A DNA stretch of 64,000 bases, from NCBI GenBank assembly GCA_008501735.1, contig QQUF01000022.1:1-64000 (forward strand), written 5' to 3'. Position numbers and translations under genes: made by a program. Below are positions 53,011 to 62,307 of this stretch, one piece after another. Every line of letters starts with the position of its first letter. The first letter of the stretch is position 1. Below the pieces are notes generated by a model. That model saw nothing but the letters and a program-made list of their open reading frames with translations. It searched no databases and had not been told where the DNA came from. The stretch comes from Calditrichota bacterium (GTDB taxonomy: Bacteria > CLD3).

Positions 53011-53472
53011 TTATTTTTGATTCAGAGTTCGTGTTAGGAATTTGTCAAGTTGGTTTGCAAACTCCTGTTTGTCTTTACTGTTGTAAGAATTCGGACCTCC
53101 TGTTTCAACTCCGACTGAACGCAATTCTTCAAACAAATTTCGCGAAGCTAATCTTTCCCCAATGTTTACGTCGGTTAGAAATTTCCCTCTTGGGTCAAGC
53201 ACAAACCCTTCTTTTTTGATTACTCTGTCAGCCAGAGGAATGTCAGCAGAAATCACCAAATCACCTTTTTCCATAATTTCTACAATTTTGTCATCAGCTA
53301 CGTCAGCACCTGCAGAAACGATTAGGCTTTTGATTAGTGGTGAACTCGGAACTCGCAAAAATTGATTCGCTACCAAAACTAGTTCGACTTTAAGACGCTT
53401 CACAGTTTTGTATAAAATTTGTTTTACAGCTAAAGGACAAGCATCTGCGTCAACCAAAATTTTCATTCTCAA
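53011..53472 (-). CDS. YaiI/YqxD family protein (DUF188)
   Basis: The 153-residue protein begins MRMKILVDADACPLAVKQIL (the second Met may be the real start) and contains LIVSAGADVADDKIVE, DLVISADIPLADRVI and the C-terminal ETGGPNSYNSKDKQEFANQLD. These match the DUF188 family, a PIN-like fold with conserved acidic residues. Activity is unproven, though a nuclease is plausible. It ends tail to tail with the WD40 gene. Confidence 0.9.
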   Translation of the reverse strand: MRMKILVDADACPLAVKQILYKTVKRLKVELVLVANQFLRVPSSPLIKSLIVSAGADVADDKIVEIMEKGDLVISADIPLADRVIKKEGFVLDPRGKFLTDVNIGERLASRNLFEELRSVGVETGGPNSYNSKDKQEFANQLDKFLTRTLNQK

Positions 53473-53486
53473 AAAATCCTTAATTT

Positions 53487-54140
53487 TTAGTATTCAAATG
53501 AGTAAAAAAACACTGAAATAAAATGACTAATACTTCCACCCAAAACGAAAAAGTGAAAAATTGCGTGGTTAAATTTTATCTTTTTAATGCTGTACAAAAC
53601 TGCTCCAACAGTGTAAGCCATTCCTCCTGCAAAAAGCCAAACTAAACCTTCAAAAGATAAATTTGCAACCAATGGTTTTATCGCAAAGACAACTAACCAA
53701 CCCATAAAAACGTACATTAAAGTTGATACTATTTTAAACCTGCCTGTAAAAAATAATTTCAGAATTATTCCTGTAACAGCCAAACTCCAAGTAATCCCGA
53801 AAATTACCCAACCTGTTGTTCCGCTAAGAGTGATTAAAGTAAAAGGTGTGTAAGTTCCTGCAATCAAAACATAAATCGCAGCGTGGTCAAAAATCCGCAA
53901 TCGGCTTCTCACTTTTGGTTCTTTCGCACTGTGGTAAAAAGTCGAAGCAGAGTAAAGAGTAATCAAACTTACCCCGAAAATCGCAAAACTTACAATGTGC
54001 CAAACATTGCCGTTTACACTTGCGTGAACCACCAAAACAACCAAAGCAATAACACTCAGAAACAAGCCGAAAGAGTGAGAAATGACATTTAATTTTTCTT
54101 CCATTGGCGAATAAAATTTTACGCCTTCAATATTTTCCAT
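53487..54140 (-). CDS. Hemolysin III (YqfA/HlyIII, PAQR-like) membrane protein
   Basis: The 217-residue protein has seven hydrophobic segments and the HlyIII landmarks EEKLNVISHSFGLF, STFYHSAKEP, FDHAAIYVLIAGTYTPF and HAIFHFFVLGGSISHF. The conserved Ser, Asp and His residues form the zinc site in PAQR receptors. The bacterial role is uncertain, possibly membrane lipid homeostasis. It starts 93 bases from the small frame described next. Confidence 0.9.
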   Translation of the reverse strand: MENIEGVKFYSPMEEKLNVISHSFGLFLSVIALVVLVVHASVNGNVWHIVSFAIFGVSLITLYSASTFYHSAKEPKVRSRLRIFDHAAIYVLIAGTYTPFTLITLSGTTGWVIFGITWSLAVTGIILKLFFTGRFKIVSTLMYVFMGWLVVFAIKPLVANLSFEGLVWLFAGGMAYTVGAVLYSIKKIKFNHAIFHFFVLGGSISHFISVFFYSFEY

Positions 54141-54232
54141 AAAAATAATTTCCTTAATTTTAAGGTAAAACTAACTCTTTTTACTTAAGTAATTGACAAC
54201 TCTTTTTTAATTTTATTGATAATATCTTCTAC

Positions 54233-54373
54233 TTATTTCATTTCCTCAATCTCGCTTTTAGAAGCTAAAATTTGAAGTCTGTTTCCCTTTCTCTGCAAAA
54301 TAACAGGGTAATTTTGTTTTACTGAAAATTGTTTTTCAAATTCATCTTGATGTAAAAAAAGTAATTCTTCCAT
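54233..54373 (-). CDS. Possible small gene (46 residues), unknown
   Basis: A frame on the minus strand reads MEELLFLHQDEFEKQF and ends SEIEEMK. A GGGGA sits about 7 bases before the ATG, which supports translation. The protein would be soluble with no known family. It could also be chance in this A+T-rich stretch, so confidence is low. Confidence 0.35.
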   Translation of the reverse strand: MEELLFLHQDEFEKQFSVKQNYPVILQRKGNRLQILASKSEIEEMK

Positions 54374-54680
54374 TAAATTTCCCCGAAAAAAATTCCACTT
54401 TTGCTTTTCTTTAACTAATCCAAAAGTTATTTCACAAAGTTTACAATCTTAAGTTGATGGGCTCAAAATTTTGTGAACAATTTACATTGCTAAATTGAGT
54501 TTACTCGAACCAGCGTTGTAAACGAAAATTATCATTTTGTTTTTCCAAAGTAATAAAACCAAAGGTAAATCTTTTCGCTCTCTTTTAAAGGCACATTTTA
54601 ATTTGAAAATTGAGGGTAAATGTTTAACTTTATGGACTATTAAACATTACAATTTAAAGTTACTTAGAGGATTAAATAAA
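54374..54680. promoter_or_regulatory. Leader region of the PEP carboxykinase gene
   Basis: This 307-base gap precedes the ATG at 54681. An open frame extends upstream of the ATG to 54537, but its codons do not read as PEP carboxykinase, so it is treated as non-coding. The stretch is A+T-rich and holds no strong hairpin or tRNA. It probably carries the pckA promoter and perhaps that of the small minus-strand frame. Confidence 0.5.
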
Positions 54681-56297
54681 ATGCAAGATTTAGGGCTTTC
54701 GAAAGTCGGCATAAATGAGCACAAAACAATTTACAGAAACCTTTCATACGACGAACTTTTCAAACACGAAACAGACCCAAGTCTTGAAGGACACGAAAGA
54801 GGTTTTGTAACTTCTTCTGGAGCTGTTGCTGTTGAGACAGGAAGATTTACAGGGCGTTCTCCTAAAGACAAATACATTGTTGAAGAGGAAACTTCAAAAG
54901 ACAACGTTTGGTGGGCTGGAAGACCTGGTTCTGACAACAAACCAATTTCAGAAGAAACTTGGGAAGAACTCAAATCAATCGCTCAAAAACAACTTAACGG
55001 AAAAAATCTTTACATCATTGACGCATTTTGTGGTGCAAATCCTGAAACAAGAATCAATGTGCGTGTAATCACAGAAGTTGCTTGGATGGCACATTTTGCA
55101 AAAAATATGTTCATCAGACCAACTGATGCTGAACTCGAAAACTTCAATCCTGATTTCACAATTCTTCACGCTTGTAAAGCTACAAATCCTGATTTTGAGA
55201 AACACGGACTTAGAAGTGAAGTTTTCGCTGGTTTTAACATCAAGCAAAGAATGGCTGCAATTGGTGGAACTTGGTACGGTGGAGAAATCAAAAAAGGTAT
55301 TTTCTCAATGATGAACTACTTCCTTCCACTTAAAGGAATTGGTGCTTTCCACTGTTCTGCAAACGAAGGACAAAAAGGCGACACAGCACTTTTCTTCGGA
55401 CTTTCAGGAACAGGAAAAACTACTCTCTCAACTGACCCAAACAGAGCTTTAATCGGCGACGATGAACACGGTTGGGACAACGACGGAATTTTCAATTTTG
55501 AAGGTGGTTGTTACGCAAAAACAATTCACTTGAGTGAAGAAGCTGAGCCAGACATTTACCACGCAATCAAAAGGGACGCACTTTTAGAAAACGTAGTTTA
55601 CGACGAGAAGACAGGTGTAATCGACTACGAGTCAAATGCAAAAACTGAGAACACTCGTGTTTCTTACCCAATTCACCACATTGACAACATCGTAAAACCT
55701 GTTTCAAAAGGTGGACATCCAAATCACGTGATTTTCTTAACTGCTGACGCTTACGGAGTTCTTCCTCCAGTTGCAAAACTCACCGAAGACCAAGCAAAAT
55801 ATCACTTCCTTAGTGGGTACACAGCTAAAGTTGCAGGAACTGAAATCGGAGTTACTGAACCTTCAGCAACTTTCTCAACTTGTTTCGGTGCAGCTTTTAT
55901 GCTTCTTCACCCAACAAAATATGCTGAAATTCTTGGTAAAAAAGTAAACGAACACGGTTCTCACGTTTGGCTTGTAAACACAGGTTGGACAGGTGGTGCT
56001 TACGGAACAGGAAAAAGAATGTCTATCAAACTTACTCGTTCAATCATCACTGCAATTCTTGAAGACAAACTCAATGACACAGAATACGAAAATATGCCAA
56101 TTTTCAACTTAGCAGTTCCAAAGTCTGTTGACGGAATTGACGATTCAAGTGTTTTGAATCCAAAAAATACTTGGACTGACAAAGCCAAATACGATGAAAC
56201 AGCTAAAAAATTAGGTGCAATGTTTGTCAAGAACTTTGAGACTTTCACCGACAACGACGAAGGCAAAAGATTAGTTGCCGCAGGACCAAAATTATAA
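54681..56297 (+). CDS. pckA: Phosphoenolpyruvate carboxykinase (ATP)
   Basis: The ATG at 54681 follows AGAGGATT and gives the typical start [14 protein letters not shown]; the protein has 538 residues, the family norm. Landmarks are [13 protein letters not shown], the kinase loop [14 protein letters not shown], and metal-site segment LIGDDEHGW, all of the ATP-dependent form. It converts oxaloacetate and ATP to phosphoenolpyruvate and CO2, or the reverse in fermenting bacteria. A terminator-like hairpin follows. The upstream leader is unusually long. Confidence 0.96.
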   Translation: MQDLGLSKVGINEHKTIYRNLSYDELFKHETDPSLEGHERGFVTSSGAVAVETGRFTGRSPKDKYIVEEETSKDNVWWAGRPGSDNKPISEETWEELKSIAQKQLNGKNLYIIDAFCGANPETRINVRVITEVAWMAHFAKNMFIRPTDAELENFNPDFTILHACKATNPDFEKHGLRSEVFAGFNIKQRMAAIGGTWYGGEIKKGIFSMMNYFLPLKGIGAFHCSANEGQKGDTALFFGLSGTGKTTLSTDPNRALIGDDEHGWDNDGIFNFEGGCYAKTIHLSEEAEPDIYHAIKRDALLENVVYDEKTGVIDYESNAKTENTRVSYPIHHIDNIVKPVSKGGHPNHVIFLTADAYGVLPPVAKLTEDQAKYHFLSGYTAKVAGTEIGVTEPSATFSTCFGAAFMLLHPTKYAEILGKKVNEHGSHVWLVNTGWTGGAYGTGKRMSIKLTRSIITAILEDKLNDTEYENMPIFNLAVPKSVDGIDDSSVLNPKNTWTDKAKYDETAKKLGAMFVKNFETFTDNDEGKRLVAAGPKL

Positions 56298-56326
56298 TTT
56301 AAAGTCTCATTTCTTTTGTGGTTATG

Positions 56327-56366
56327 AACGGGCAATTAGCGTAAGCCAAATTTGCCCGTTTCTTAT
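56327..56366 (+). terminator. Terminator after pckA
   Basis: Arms AACGGGCAA (56327-56335) and TTGCCCGTT (56352-56360) with a 16-base loop are followed by TCTTATTTT. It separates pckA from purM. Confidence 0.75.
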
Positions 56367-56380
56367 TTTAAATAAAAATT

Positions 56381-56412
56381 GCGGTGCTAACGCTTCCTGC
56401 GGTAGTAACGCT
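56381..56412. repeat. Imperfect direct repeat in the purM leader
   Basis: Unit 1 GCGGTGCTAACGCT (56381-56394) and unit 2 GCGGTAGTAACGCT (56399-56412) differ at two positions and start 18 bases apart. They lie 24 bases before the purM start. A binding site or the remnant of a mobile repeat are both possible. Confidence 0.5.
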
Positions 56413-56435
56413 CTCTCAAATCAGAGGCAAAAAAC

Positions 56436-57443
56436 TTGGAAAATATTAGCTATAAATCTGCAGGCGTTGACATCGAAGCAGGTGAAGAATCCGTAAAAAG
56501 AATAAAAACTCACGTCAAAAAAACTTTTACAAAAGGTGTTCTCGGAGAAATCGGACTTTTCGGTGGATTCTTTGAACTCGACTTAGCAAAGTGGAAACAG
56601 CCTGTTTTAACTTCAAGTGTTGACGGAGTCGGAACAAAAATCAAAGTTGCTTTGATGGCACAAAAATTCGACACAGTCGGACAAGACTTGGTCAATCACT
56701 GCACAAACGACATTTTAGTTTGTGGAGCTTATCCACTTTACTTTTTGGATTACTTTGCAACGGGTAAACTTTCTCCCGAAATGTTTGAGCAAGTGATTCT
56801 CGGTTTCTCAAAAGCTTGTATCGAAAATGAATGTGCTTTAATCGGTGGCGAAACTGCCGAAATGCCGGGAATTTATGCCAACGAAGATTTTGACCTCGCA
56901 GGAACAATTGTTGGTTGTGTCGAAAAATCGAAAATCATTGACGGAACTAAAGTCCACAAAGGCGATGTTTTAATTGCACTTCCTTCGACAGGACTTCACA
57001 CAAACGGCTATTCATTAGCAAGAAAAGTTTTGTTTGAAGTTGCAAAACTCGACGTTTCAACTTACGATGACGAACTCGGAACAACAATCGGCGACGCACT
57101 TCTTGCTGTTCACAAAAGTTACTTAAATCCAATCAAAAATCTTTTGGACAACACTGATTACGTAAACGGACTTTCTCACGTTACCGGTGGCGGAATCATT
57201 GGAAACACAAATAGAATTTTGCGTGAAGGAATGACAGTTGAAATGGATTGGTCAAGTTGGAAAGTTCCACCAATTTTCACAATGATTCAAAAGCTTGGCA
57301 AAATTTCTGACGAAGAAATGAGAAAAGCCTTCAACATTGGAATCGGACTTTTAATCGCAGTCAAAGAAGAAAATGTAGATTCAGTTTTAGCCGAACTCAA
57401 GAAATCGGGCGAAAGTCCATTCGTAGCCGGAAGAATTAACTAA
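56436..57443 (+). CDS. purM: Phosphoribosylformylglycinamidine cyclo-ligase (AIR synthetase)
   Basis: The 335-residue protein begins at a TTG 8 bases after AGAGG, with the family start ISYKSAGVDIEAGEE. Landmarks are SVDGVGTKIKVA, GGETAEMPGIYA, LPSTGLHTNGYSLAR and HVTGGGIIGN. It closes the imidazole ring in purine synthesis using ATP. No other purine gene is adjacent. plsY follows directly after its stop, so they may share a transcript. Confidence 0.96.
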   Translation: MENISYKSAGVDIEAGEESVKRIKTHVKKTFTKGVLGEIGLFGGFFELDLAKWKQPVLTSSVDGVGTKIKVALMAQKFDTVGQDLVNHCTNDILVCGAYPLYFLDYFATGKLSPEMFEQVILGFSKACIENECALIGGETAEMPGIYANEDFDLAGTIVGCVEKSKIIDGTKVHKGDVLIALPSTGLHTNGYSLARKVLFEVAKLDVSTYDDELGTTIGDALLAVHKSYLNPIKNLLDNTDYVNGLSHVTGGGIIGNTNRILREGMTVEMDWSSWKVPPIFTMIQKLGKISDEEMRKAFNIGIGLLIAVKEENVDSVLAELKKSGESPFVAGRIN

Positions 57444-58064
57444 ATGTTAGACTTAATCTTAGCAATCGTTTTAAGTTACTTGCTTGGTGCTTTGTGTCCA
57501 AGTCTTTGGCTGACAAAACTCATCACAGGAAAAGACCTCCGAACTCTCGGAAGCGGAAATCTTGGAGCAACAAACGCTTGGAGAAATTGTGGCTGGAAAG
57601 TCGGACTTCCTGTCGGACTTGTTGATTTGGGAAAAGGTTTTGTCGCAACTTTTTATGATTCACAACTAATTCCTTTCGATTTCTTTCCTGACCCACTTTA
57701 TGCAAAAATTCTCTGTGGCTTTGTTGCAATTTTTGGACATATGTTTTCGGTTTTTGCAAATTTCAAAGGTGGAAAAGGAGTTCTTACTGCTGTTGGATTG
57801 CTAATTGGTTTGATGCCTCAAGCTGTTGGAGCTTGTGTTTTGGTTTGGATTATTGCAGTTGCGTTGACAAGAATGGTTTCTGTTGGTTCAATTGTTGGAG
57901 CACTTGCTTTACCTGTTGCTGTTTTCTTCCTTTACAACAATGATATTTTACAGGGGATTTCGATAGTAATTGCAATTTTGATTGTTTACACACACCGAAC
58001 AAACATTCAAAGAATTCTCAAAGGCGAAGAAAGTAAAATTCCGATTGGAAAAAAGAATGCTTAA
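57444..58064 (+). CDS. plsY: Acyl-phosphate:glycerol-3-phosphate acyltransferase
   Basis: The 206-residue membrane protein has five hydrophobic segments and the three PlsY motifs: LGSGNLGATNAWRNCGW, FKGGKGVLTAVG and the late THRTNIQRILKGEE. It transfers an acyl group from acyl-phosphate to glycerol 3-phosphate, the first step of phospholipid synthesis. It begins right after purM and its last 8 bases overlap gpsA, whose product supplies its substrate. Confidence 0.95.
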   Translation: MLDLILAIVLSYLLGALCPSLWLTKLITGKDLRTLGSGNLGATNAWRNCGWKVGLPVGLVDLGKGFVATFYDSQLIPFDFFPDPLYAKILCGFVAIFGHMFSVFANFKGGKGVLTAVGLLIGLMPQAVGACVLVWIIAVALTRMVSVGSIVGALALPVAVFFLYNNDILQGISIVIAILIVYTHRTNIQRILKGEESKIPIGKKNA

Positions 58065-59061
58065 CAAAATCACAATTTTAGGTTCAGGAAACTGGGGTTT
58101 GACAATTGCTCTTTTGCTTGCTCGCAAAGAAAGACGAGTAACCGTTTGGGGCAGAAATGAAAAGTTTATTTCCGAGATTTCACGAACTCGTGCAAATTCA
58201 CGTTACCTTCCTGGAATTTCTTTACCAAGCGAAATTGAATTCACTTCCGATTTTGAAAAAGCAATTTCAAACAGAGATTTGATAATTCTTGGGATTCCTT
58301 CTCACGCTTTAAGACAAATTTCTGAAAAGATTGTTGATACAAAAATTGACATTTCAAAAACTTACTTCCTTGACCTTGCCAAAGGAATTGAAAACGAAAC
58401 TTTAAAAAGAATGTCAGAAGTTCTTTTTGAAGTCTTACCCGAAGCAGAAAAAAATTACGCAGTTCTCGCAGGTCCAAACATTGCAAAAGAAGTTGCTTTA
58501 ACAATTCCAACAACTTCTGTTGTCTCTTCCGACAATCCAAAACTTGCTTCTGAAATCCAAAAAACTTTGAGTACAAATTACTTTCGAGTTTATGCAAACG
58601 ATGATGTAATCGGCGTTGAACTTGGAGGAGCTTTGAAAAATGTAATTGCACTTGCAGCAGGAATTAGCGACGGACTTGGTTTCGGTGCAAACGCAAAATC
58701 TGCTTTGATGACTCGCGGACTCGCAGAAATATCACGACTTGGAGTTGAGCTCGGAGCTAAACCTGAAACTTTTGCAGGACTTTCAGGAATGGGCGATTTG
58801 ATTACAACTTGCGTAAGTCCAAGCAGTCGGAACAGAACTTTGGGTGAAAAAATCGGCAAAGGCAAAACCTTAACCGAAGCACTTGAAGAAATGACAATGG
58901 TAGCAGAAGGAGTCAACACAACGAAATCGGCTTTCCAACTTTCTCAAATGTTAAACATAGAAATGCCAATTACAGAAGCGATTCACAACATTCTTTTTGA
59001 GGAAAGAAGCCCAAAAGAAGTCGTTGCCGAATTGATGCTCAGGAATTTAAAAGCAGAGTAA
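58057..59061 (+). CDS. gpsA: Glycerol-3-phosphate dehydrogenase (NAD(P)+)
   Basis: The ATG at 58057 gives MLNKITILGSGNWGLTIALL, the standard start with the dinucleotide-binding GxGxxG; an earlier in-frame start at 57982 lies inside plsY and was rejected. At 334 residues the size is normal. Further landmarks are LAGPNIAKEVA, GALKNVIALAAGISDGLG and FAGLSGMGDLITTC. It makes sn-glycerol 3-phosphate for PlsY, matching the operon order. Confidence 0.95.
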   Translation: MLNKITILGSGNWGLTIALLLARKERRVTVWGRNEKFISEISRTRANSRYLPGISLPSEIEFTSDFEKAISNRDLIILGIPSHALRQISEKIVDTKIDISKTYFLDLAKGIENETLKRMSEVLFEVLPEAEKNYAVLAGPNIAKEVALTIPTTSVVSSDNPKLASEIQKTLSTNYFRVYANDDVIGVELGGALKNVIALAAGISDGLGFGANAKSALMTRGLAEISRLGVELGAKPETFAGLSGMGDLITTCVSPSSRNRTLGEKIGKGKTLTEALEEMTMVAEGVNTTKSAFQLSQMLNIEMPITEAIHNILFEERSPKEVVAELMLRNLKAE

Positions 59062-59063
59062 AC

Positions 59064-60134
59064 TCACAAAACATTAAACGCCTGACTTTTCATAAGACAA
59101 AAGACCTTCTTGCCTAACTCAAGTCCAAAATCATTCAGAGTCTTAAGTGAGACTTCCACCAAAATCGTCTCGCCAACGTCAACTTGAACCAAAGCTCCGT
59201 GATGTCCGATTTCCGAAATCCCCGTAACTTCTCCTTCAATTTGGTTTTGAATTGAAATCCCTTTGATTTCTGTAAGAGCCAAAGCAATATCTTCGGGACG
59301 AACTGAAATTGTAACTTTGCCATTTTCTTTTGACTCTAAAAATGGAATTTTGATATTCTGCTCACCAAGTTTCACCAAAGTGAAACCTTTCTCTTCCTGT
59401 TGTTCAACAAATTCAACTTCAAAAATATTTTCTAACCCAAAAGACTTTGCAAGAGTCAAAATCTTCTCTTTCTTTACAATCTCGAAAAATCTTCCAAAAT
59501 CCAAAACTTTGCCTTTTTCCAAAACAATAAGCCATTCGGTAAGTTCCAAAATCTCGTTAATTGAGTGACTAACATAAAGCATTGGAATTTCTGTTTCCTT
59601 CTGTACTCGTTTCAAGAAAGGCAAAATCTGTCGTTTCAAAGATTCATCAAGTGAAGCCAAAGGTTCGTCAAGAAGTAGCAAACTCGGTGAAGAAAGTAAG
59701 GCTCTTCCCAAAGCAACTCTTTGTTTTTCACCTCCTGAAAGTTTCAGAGGTTTACGACTCAAAAGATTTTCAAGTTCTAGTAATGCTACAACTTGTTCAA
59801 GTTCAAATTTTCTTTCGTTTTCCTCTAACAGTTTGTAGCCGTAAAGCAGATTATTTTTTACAGAAAGATGTGGAAAAAGTTGACTGTCTTGAAAAACGTA
59901 ACCAATTTTTCTTTCGTGCGGCGGAAGATTAATTTTGTTTTGGGAATCAAAAATAACTTTCCTATCAATTTCAATTTTTCCAAATTTTGGATTTTTTAAA
60001 CCTGAAAGAACATTAAAAAATGAGCTTTTTCCTGCTCCGGAAGCTCCAAAAATACCAACTATTTTTTGTTCAATTTTTAGCTTCACTTCAAGGTCGAATT
60101 TTTCAATAGCCAATTTAAAATCTAAGTCTAACAA
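59064..60134 (-). CDS. modC: Molybdate ABC transporter ATP-binding protein
   Basis: The 356-residue protein has Walker A GASGAGKSS near residue 31, signature LSGGEKQR, Walker B LLLLDEPLASLD and a C-terminal TOBE (Mop-like) domain from about 270 (VTISVRPEDIALAL, GEVTGISEIGHHGALVQVD). It powers molybdate or tungstate import. It follows modB by 3 bases. It ends tail to tail with gpsA. Confidence 0.9.
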   Translation of the reverse strand: MLDLDFKLAIEKFDLEVKLKIEQKIVGIFGASGAGKSSFFNVLSGLKNPKFGKIEIDRKVIFDSQNKINLPPHERKIGYVFQDSQLFPHLSVKNNLLYGYKLLEENERKFELEQVVALLELENLLSRKPLKLSGGEKQRVALGRALLSSPSLLLLDEPLASLDESLKRQILPFLKRVQKETEIPMLYVSHSINEILELTEWLIVLEKGKVLDFGRFFEIVKKEKILTLAKSFGLENIFEVEFVEQQEEKGFTLVKLGEQNIKIPFLESKENGKVTISVRPEDIALALTEIKGISIQNQIEGEVTGISEIGHHGALVQVDVGETILVEVSLKTLNDFGLELGKKVFCLMKSQAFNVL

Positions 60135-60137
60135 AAG

Positions 60138-60824
60138 TTACTTCCCTAAAAGTTTTTTAGTTCTTCTTGCAAAAAACTCGCTTCCCAAAAGTGCTAGGAA
60201 AGACAAAACTACCGAAATCAAGACAAGCCGAAAAGCTGCTTCTTCGCCATTTGGAATCTGAATGTAAGTAAAAATTGCAAGTGGTAAAGTTCGAGTTTCT
60301 CCTTCGATGTTTGAGACAAAAGTAACTGTTGCACCGAACTCGCCCAAACTTCTCGCAAAAGTCAAAATCAAGCCTGTCAAAACTCCGGTCAGTGAAAGTG
60401 GTAAAGTAACTGTAAAAAAGACACGGATTTTACTTGCTCCAAGAGTCGAAGCTACTTGCTCAAGACGTGGCTCAACAAGTTCAACTGAAAGCCGAACAGC
60501 ACGAACCATAAGCGGAAAACTCACAACAGCCGAAGCCAAAACTGCTCCTTTGAAATCAAAAGCGAAAATTATCCCGAAAAACTCATTTAAAAATTTCCCT
60601 AAAAAACCTTGAGTTCCAAAAGCCAAAAGTAACAAGTAACCAGTTACAACAGGAGGCAAAACCAAAGGTAAGTGGACAAGCCCATCGAAGAAAGATTTTC
60701 CACGAAATTCTTTTTTTGCAAGTAACCAACCGCAAAAAATTCCTGGGATTAAAACTACAACAACACACCAAAGACTAACTTTTATCGAAAGCCAAAGTGC
60801 TGAAATTTCTTCTGGAGATAACAA
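60138..60824 (-). CDS. modB: Molybdate ABC transporter permease
   Basis: The 228-residue protein has five or six membrane segments and the coupling-loop EAA signature (EQVASTLGASKIRVFFTVTLP). LPLVLPPVVTGYLLL near residue 50 is typical of ModB/CysT permeases. It pairs with ModC next to it. A substrate-binding ModA gene is not found within the window; the upstream gene is an unrelated lipoprotein. Confidence 0.9.
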   Translation of the reverse strand: MLSPEEISALWLSIKVSLWCVVVVLIPGIFCGWLLAKKEFRGKSFFDGLVHLPLVLPPVVTGYLLLLAFGTQGFLGKFLNEFFGIIFAFDFKGAVLASAVVSFPLMVRAVRLSVELVEPRLEQVASTLGASKIRVFFTVTLPLSLTGVLTGLILTFARSLGEFGATVTFVSNIEGETRTLPLAIFTYIQIPNGEEAAFRLVLISVVLSFLALLGSEFFARRTKKLLGK

Positions 60825-60886
60825 AATAATGACTAATAATTAATGACTAATGGAAATGAAACCTCAAAACCTACCACCAAACCAAA

Positions 60887-60914
60887 ATTCATAATTCTTA
60901 ATTCATAATTCTTA
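60887..60914. repeat. Tandem 14-base repeat
   Basis: Two exact copies of ATTCATAATTCTTA (60887-60900 and 60901-60914) lie in tandem, the second reaching the stop codon of the lipoprotein gene. A similar pattern with TAATGACTAA is repeated near 60826-60850. This looks like a slippage-prone spacer; no function is claimed. Confidence 0.75.
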
Positions 60915-62291
60915 ATTCTCAAAAGAGCATTCTCCCCAAGTAAAAGGATTTACATAAGTGTAAGTTTCGGAGTCGACAGACCAGTAAGTTTCTTTTTCTT
61001 TTGCAAAGAACAAAACGTTCAGCAAAATTTTCTTTGTTTTGCTTAAGCCAACTAAGTTTGAATTTTTGAGCAAAAAACTTAATTCTTTAAAGGTTGTTTT
61101 AGTTGTCAAAACAAGTGGTTTTATGTTAGGTTCTACCTCTGTAAAAATTTGCTTCAAAAACACTTTTCCGTCTTCTTTTGAAATTTGCCAAACAGTTTGC
61201 CCTTCTTCAAGACTAACTGGTTTTTCGCCGTTTGAACTAATCATTAGGTAAGCAAAGCCTTTCTCTGCATTTTCCCAAAAGTTATTGTCAAATCTGAAAT
61301 TAATCCCTAAACCATTGGCAAACTTTACAACTCGAAATTCTACTTCTTCTCCCTTAGGAGGATTCAACGAGAATTTTTTGATTTTCGCAAAGTCGAAATT
61401 TTCTGAAAACTTTTGGTCTAAAGATTTGATTTTTGTTTTCGGTAATTTTGGTAAGTAAGATTCATTTTTACTCAAGAAATCTTTTTTAAAAAGGTAGATG
61501 TCTCTTTGCTCATTCGTTACTAAGAACTCTTTTCCGTCAAAACAAATCGCTTCACATTGGTCGAGTTCAACCAAAACTTTTTCGTGATTTTTTGTGAGGA
61601 ACTTTTCACCTTCTTTTCTAAAAAGGTAAAGGTATTCGTAACACAAAACCAAAAGTTCACCGTTTTGATAATCTGCTGCCGTAACTTGGCTGTCAGTTTC
61701 AAATTCCTCAAGCAATTCTAAAATCTGAACTTCATCAGTAAAATTTGGAAGTCTGTAAAGCTTTGTCTTTCGGTTTCCTCTATTTTTAGACAAAAAATAA
61801 AGTTTGCCTTCTGCTAGGAAGATAGCTTCACAATCAAAATTTTTCTGTTTATGTAAAGGTGGAAATTCTTTTTGATCAGGGTAAACAATTTGGATTTTTT
61901 TAGAAACTTCAGTAGTCATTTTCTTTCCAGTTGTGCTAAAAATGTCAGGTTCTTTCAGAAAGTAAAGTGTTAGGTCTTTTCTTGCATTTCTGTTGTTACC
62001 AATGTCTGCGATGACAATATTTCCCGAATTGTCAAAAGCAATGTCTTCCCAATCAACATTTTCTGCATTTTCTAAAATAACCTCCTTGACGAAAGTTCCA
62101 TCTTTTCGGATTGCGAAAATTCTCGCTTTGTCTCCTGAGTCGTTGTGTGTCCAAAAAATATTTTCAAATTTTTGGCTTTTAATTATTCCCGATGACTCAT
62201 CAATTTTGTCGTCTTGAATTTTTGAGAAAGGTTTATAATCTGTCTGAAAACAAGAAGTAAGGAGAAAAGAAAGGAAAAGTAGTCTTAGCAT
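60912..62291 (-). CDS. Lipoprotein with predicted beta-propeller
   Basis: The 459-residue protein has a short lipoprotein signal (LLFLSFLLTSCFQ, Cys14). The mature part has repeated strand motifs such as IFWTHNDSGDKARIFAIR, DWEDIAFDNSGNIVIADIG, KLYFLSKN, GELLVLCYEYLYLF and CDGKEFLVTNEQRD-like segments, which suggest a six- or seven-bladed propeller as in YjiK or PQQ-like proteins. A ligand is not known. It starts 16 bases after the GGDEF gene stop, so may be co-transcribed with it. Confidence 0.75.
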   Translation of the reverse strand: MLRLLFLSFLLTSCFQTDYKPFSKIQDDKIDESSGIIKSQKFENIFWTHNDSGDKARIFAIRKDGTFVKEVILENAENVDWEDIAFDNSGNIVIADIGNNRNARKDLTLYFLKEPDIFSTTGKKMTTEVSKKIQIVYPDQKEFPPLHKQKNFDCEAIFLAEGKLYFLSKNRGNRKTKLYRLPNFTDEVQILELLEEFETDSQVTAADYQNGELLVLCYEYLYLFRKEGEKFLTKNHEKVLVELDQCEAICFDGKEFLVTNEQRDIYLFKKDFLSKNESYLPKLPKTKIKSLDQKFSENFDFAKIKKFSLNPPKGEEVEFRVVKFANGLGINFRFDNNFWENAEKGFAYLMISSNGEKPVSLEEGQTVWQISKEDGKVFLKQIFTEVEPNIKPLVLTTKTTFKELSFLLKNSNLVGLSKTKKILLNVLFFAKEKETYWSVDSETYTYVNPFTWGECSFEN

Positions 62292-62307
62292 AAAAATCCT
62301 CTTAAAA

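Noticed and set aside
54537-54680. N-terminal extension of PEP carboxykinase
   Set aside because: The 48 extra residues have no family resemblance, and a good ribosome-binding site lies just before the ATG at 54681.
54141-54680. tRNA or riboswitch in the 540-base gap before pckA
   Set aside because: No cloverleaf, CCA end or known riboswitch core could be traced; the stretch is plain A+T-rich sequence with one weak small frame.
58241-58919. Long minus-strand open frames across gpsA
   Set aside because: They are shadows of the strongly conserved gpsA frame; codons are repetitive Leu, Gln and Lys or Ser and Pro without domain signals.
59582-60261. Plus-strand frames opposite modC
   Set aside because: They lie antisense to a complete ABC ATPase and have no homologous motifs or ribosome-binding sites.
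60887-60914. CRISPR-like array
   Set aside because: Only two 14-base tandem copies with no spacers; no cas gene is in the window.
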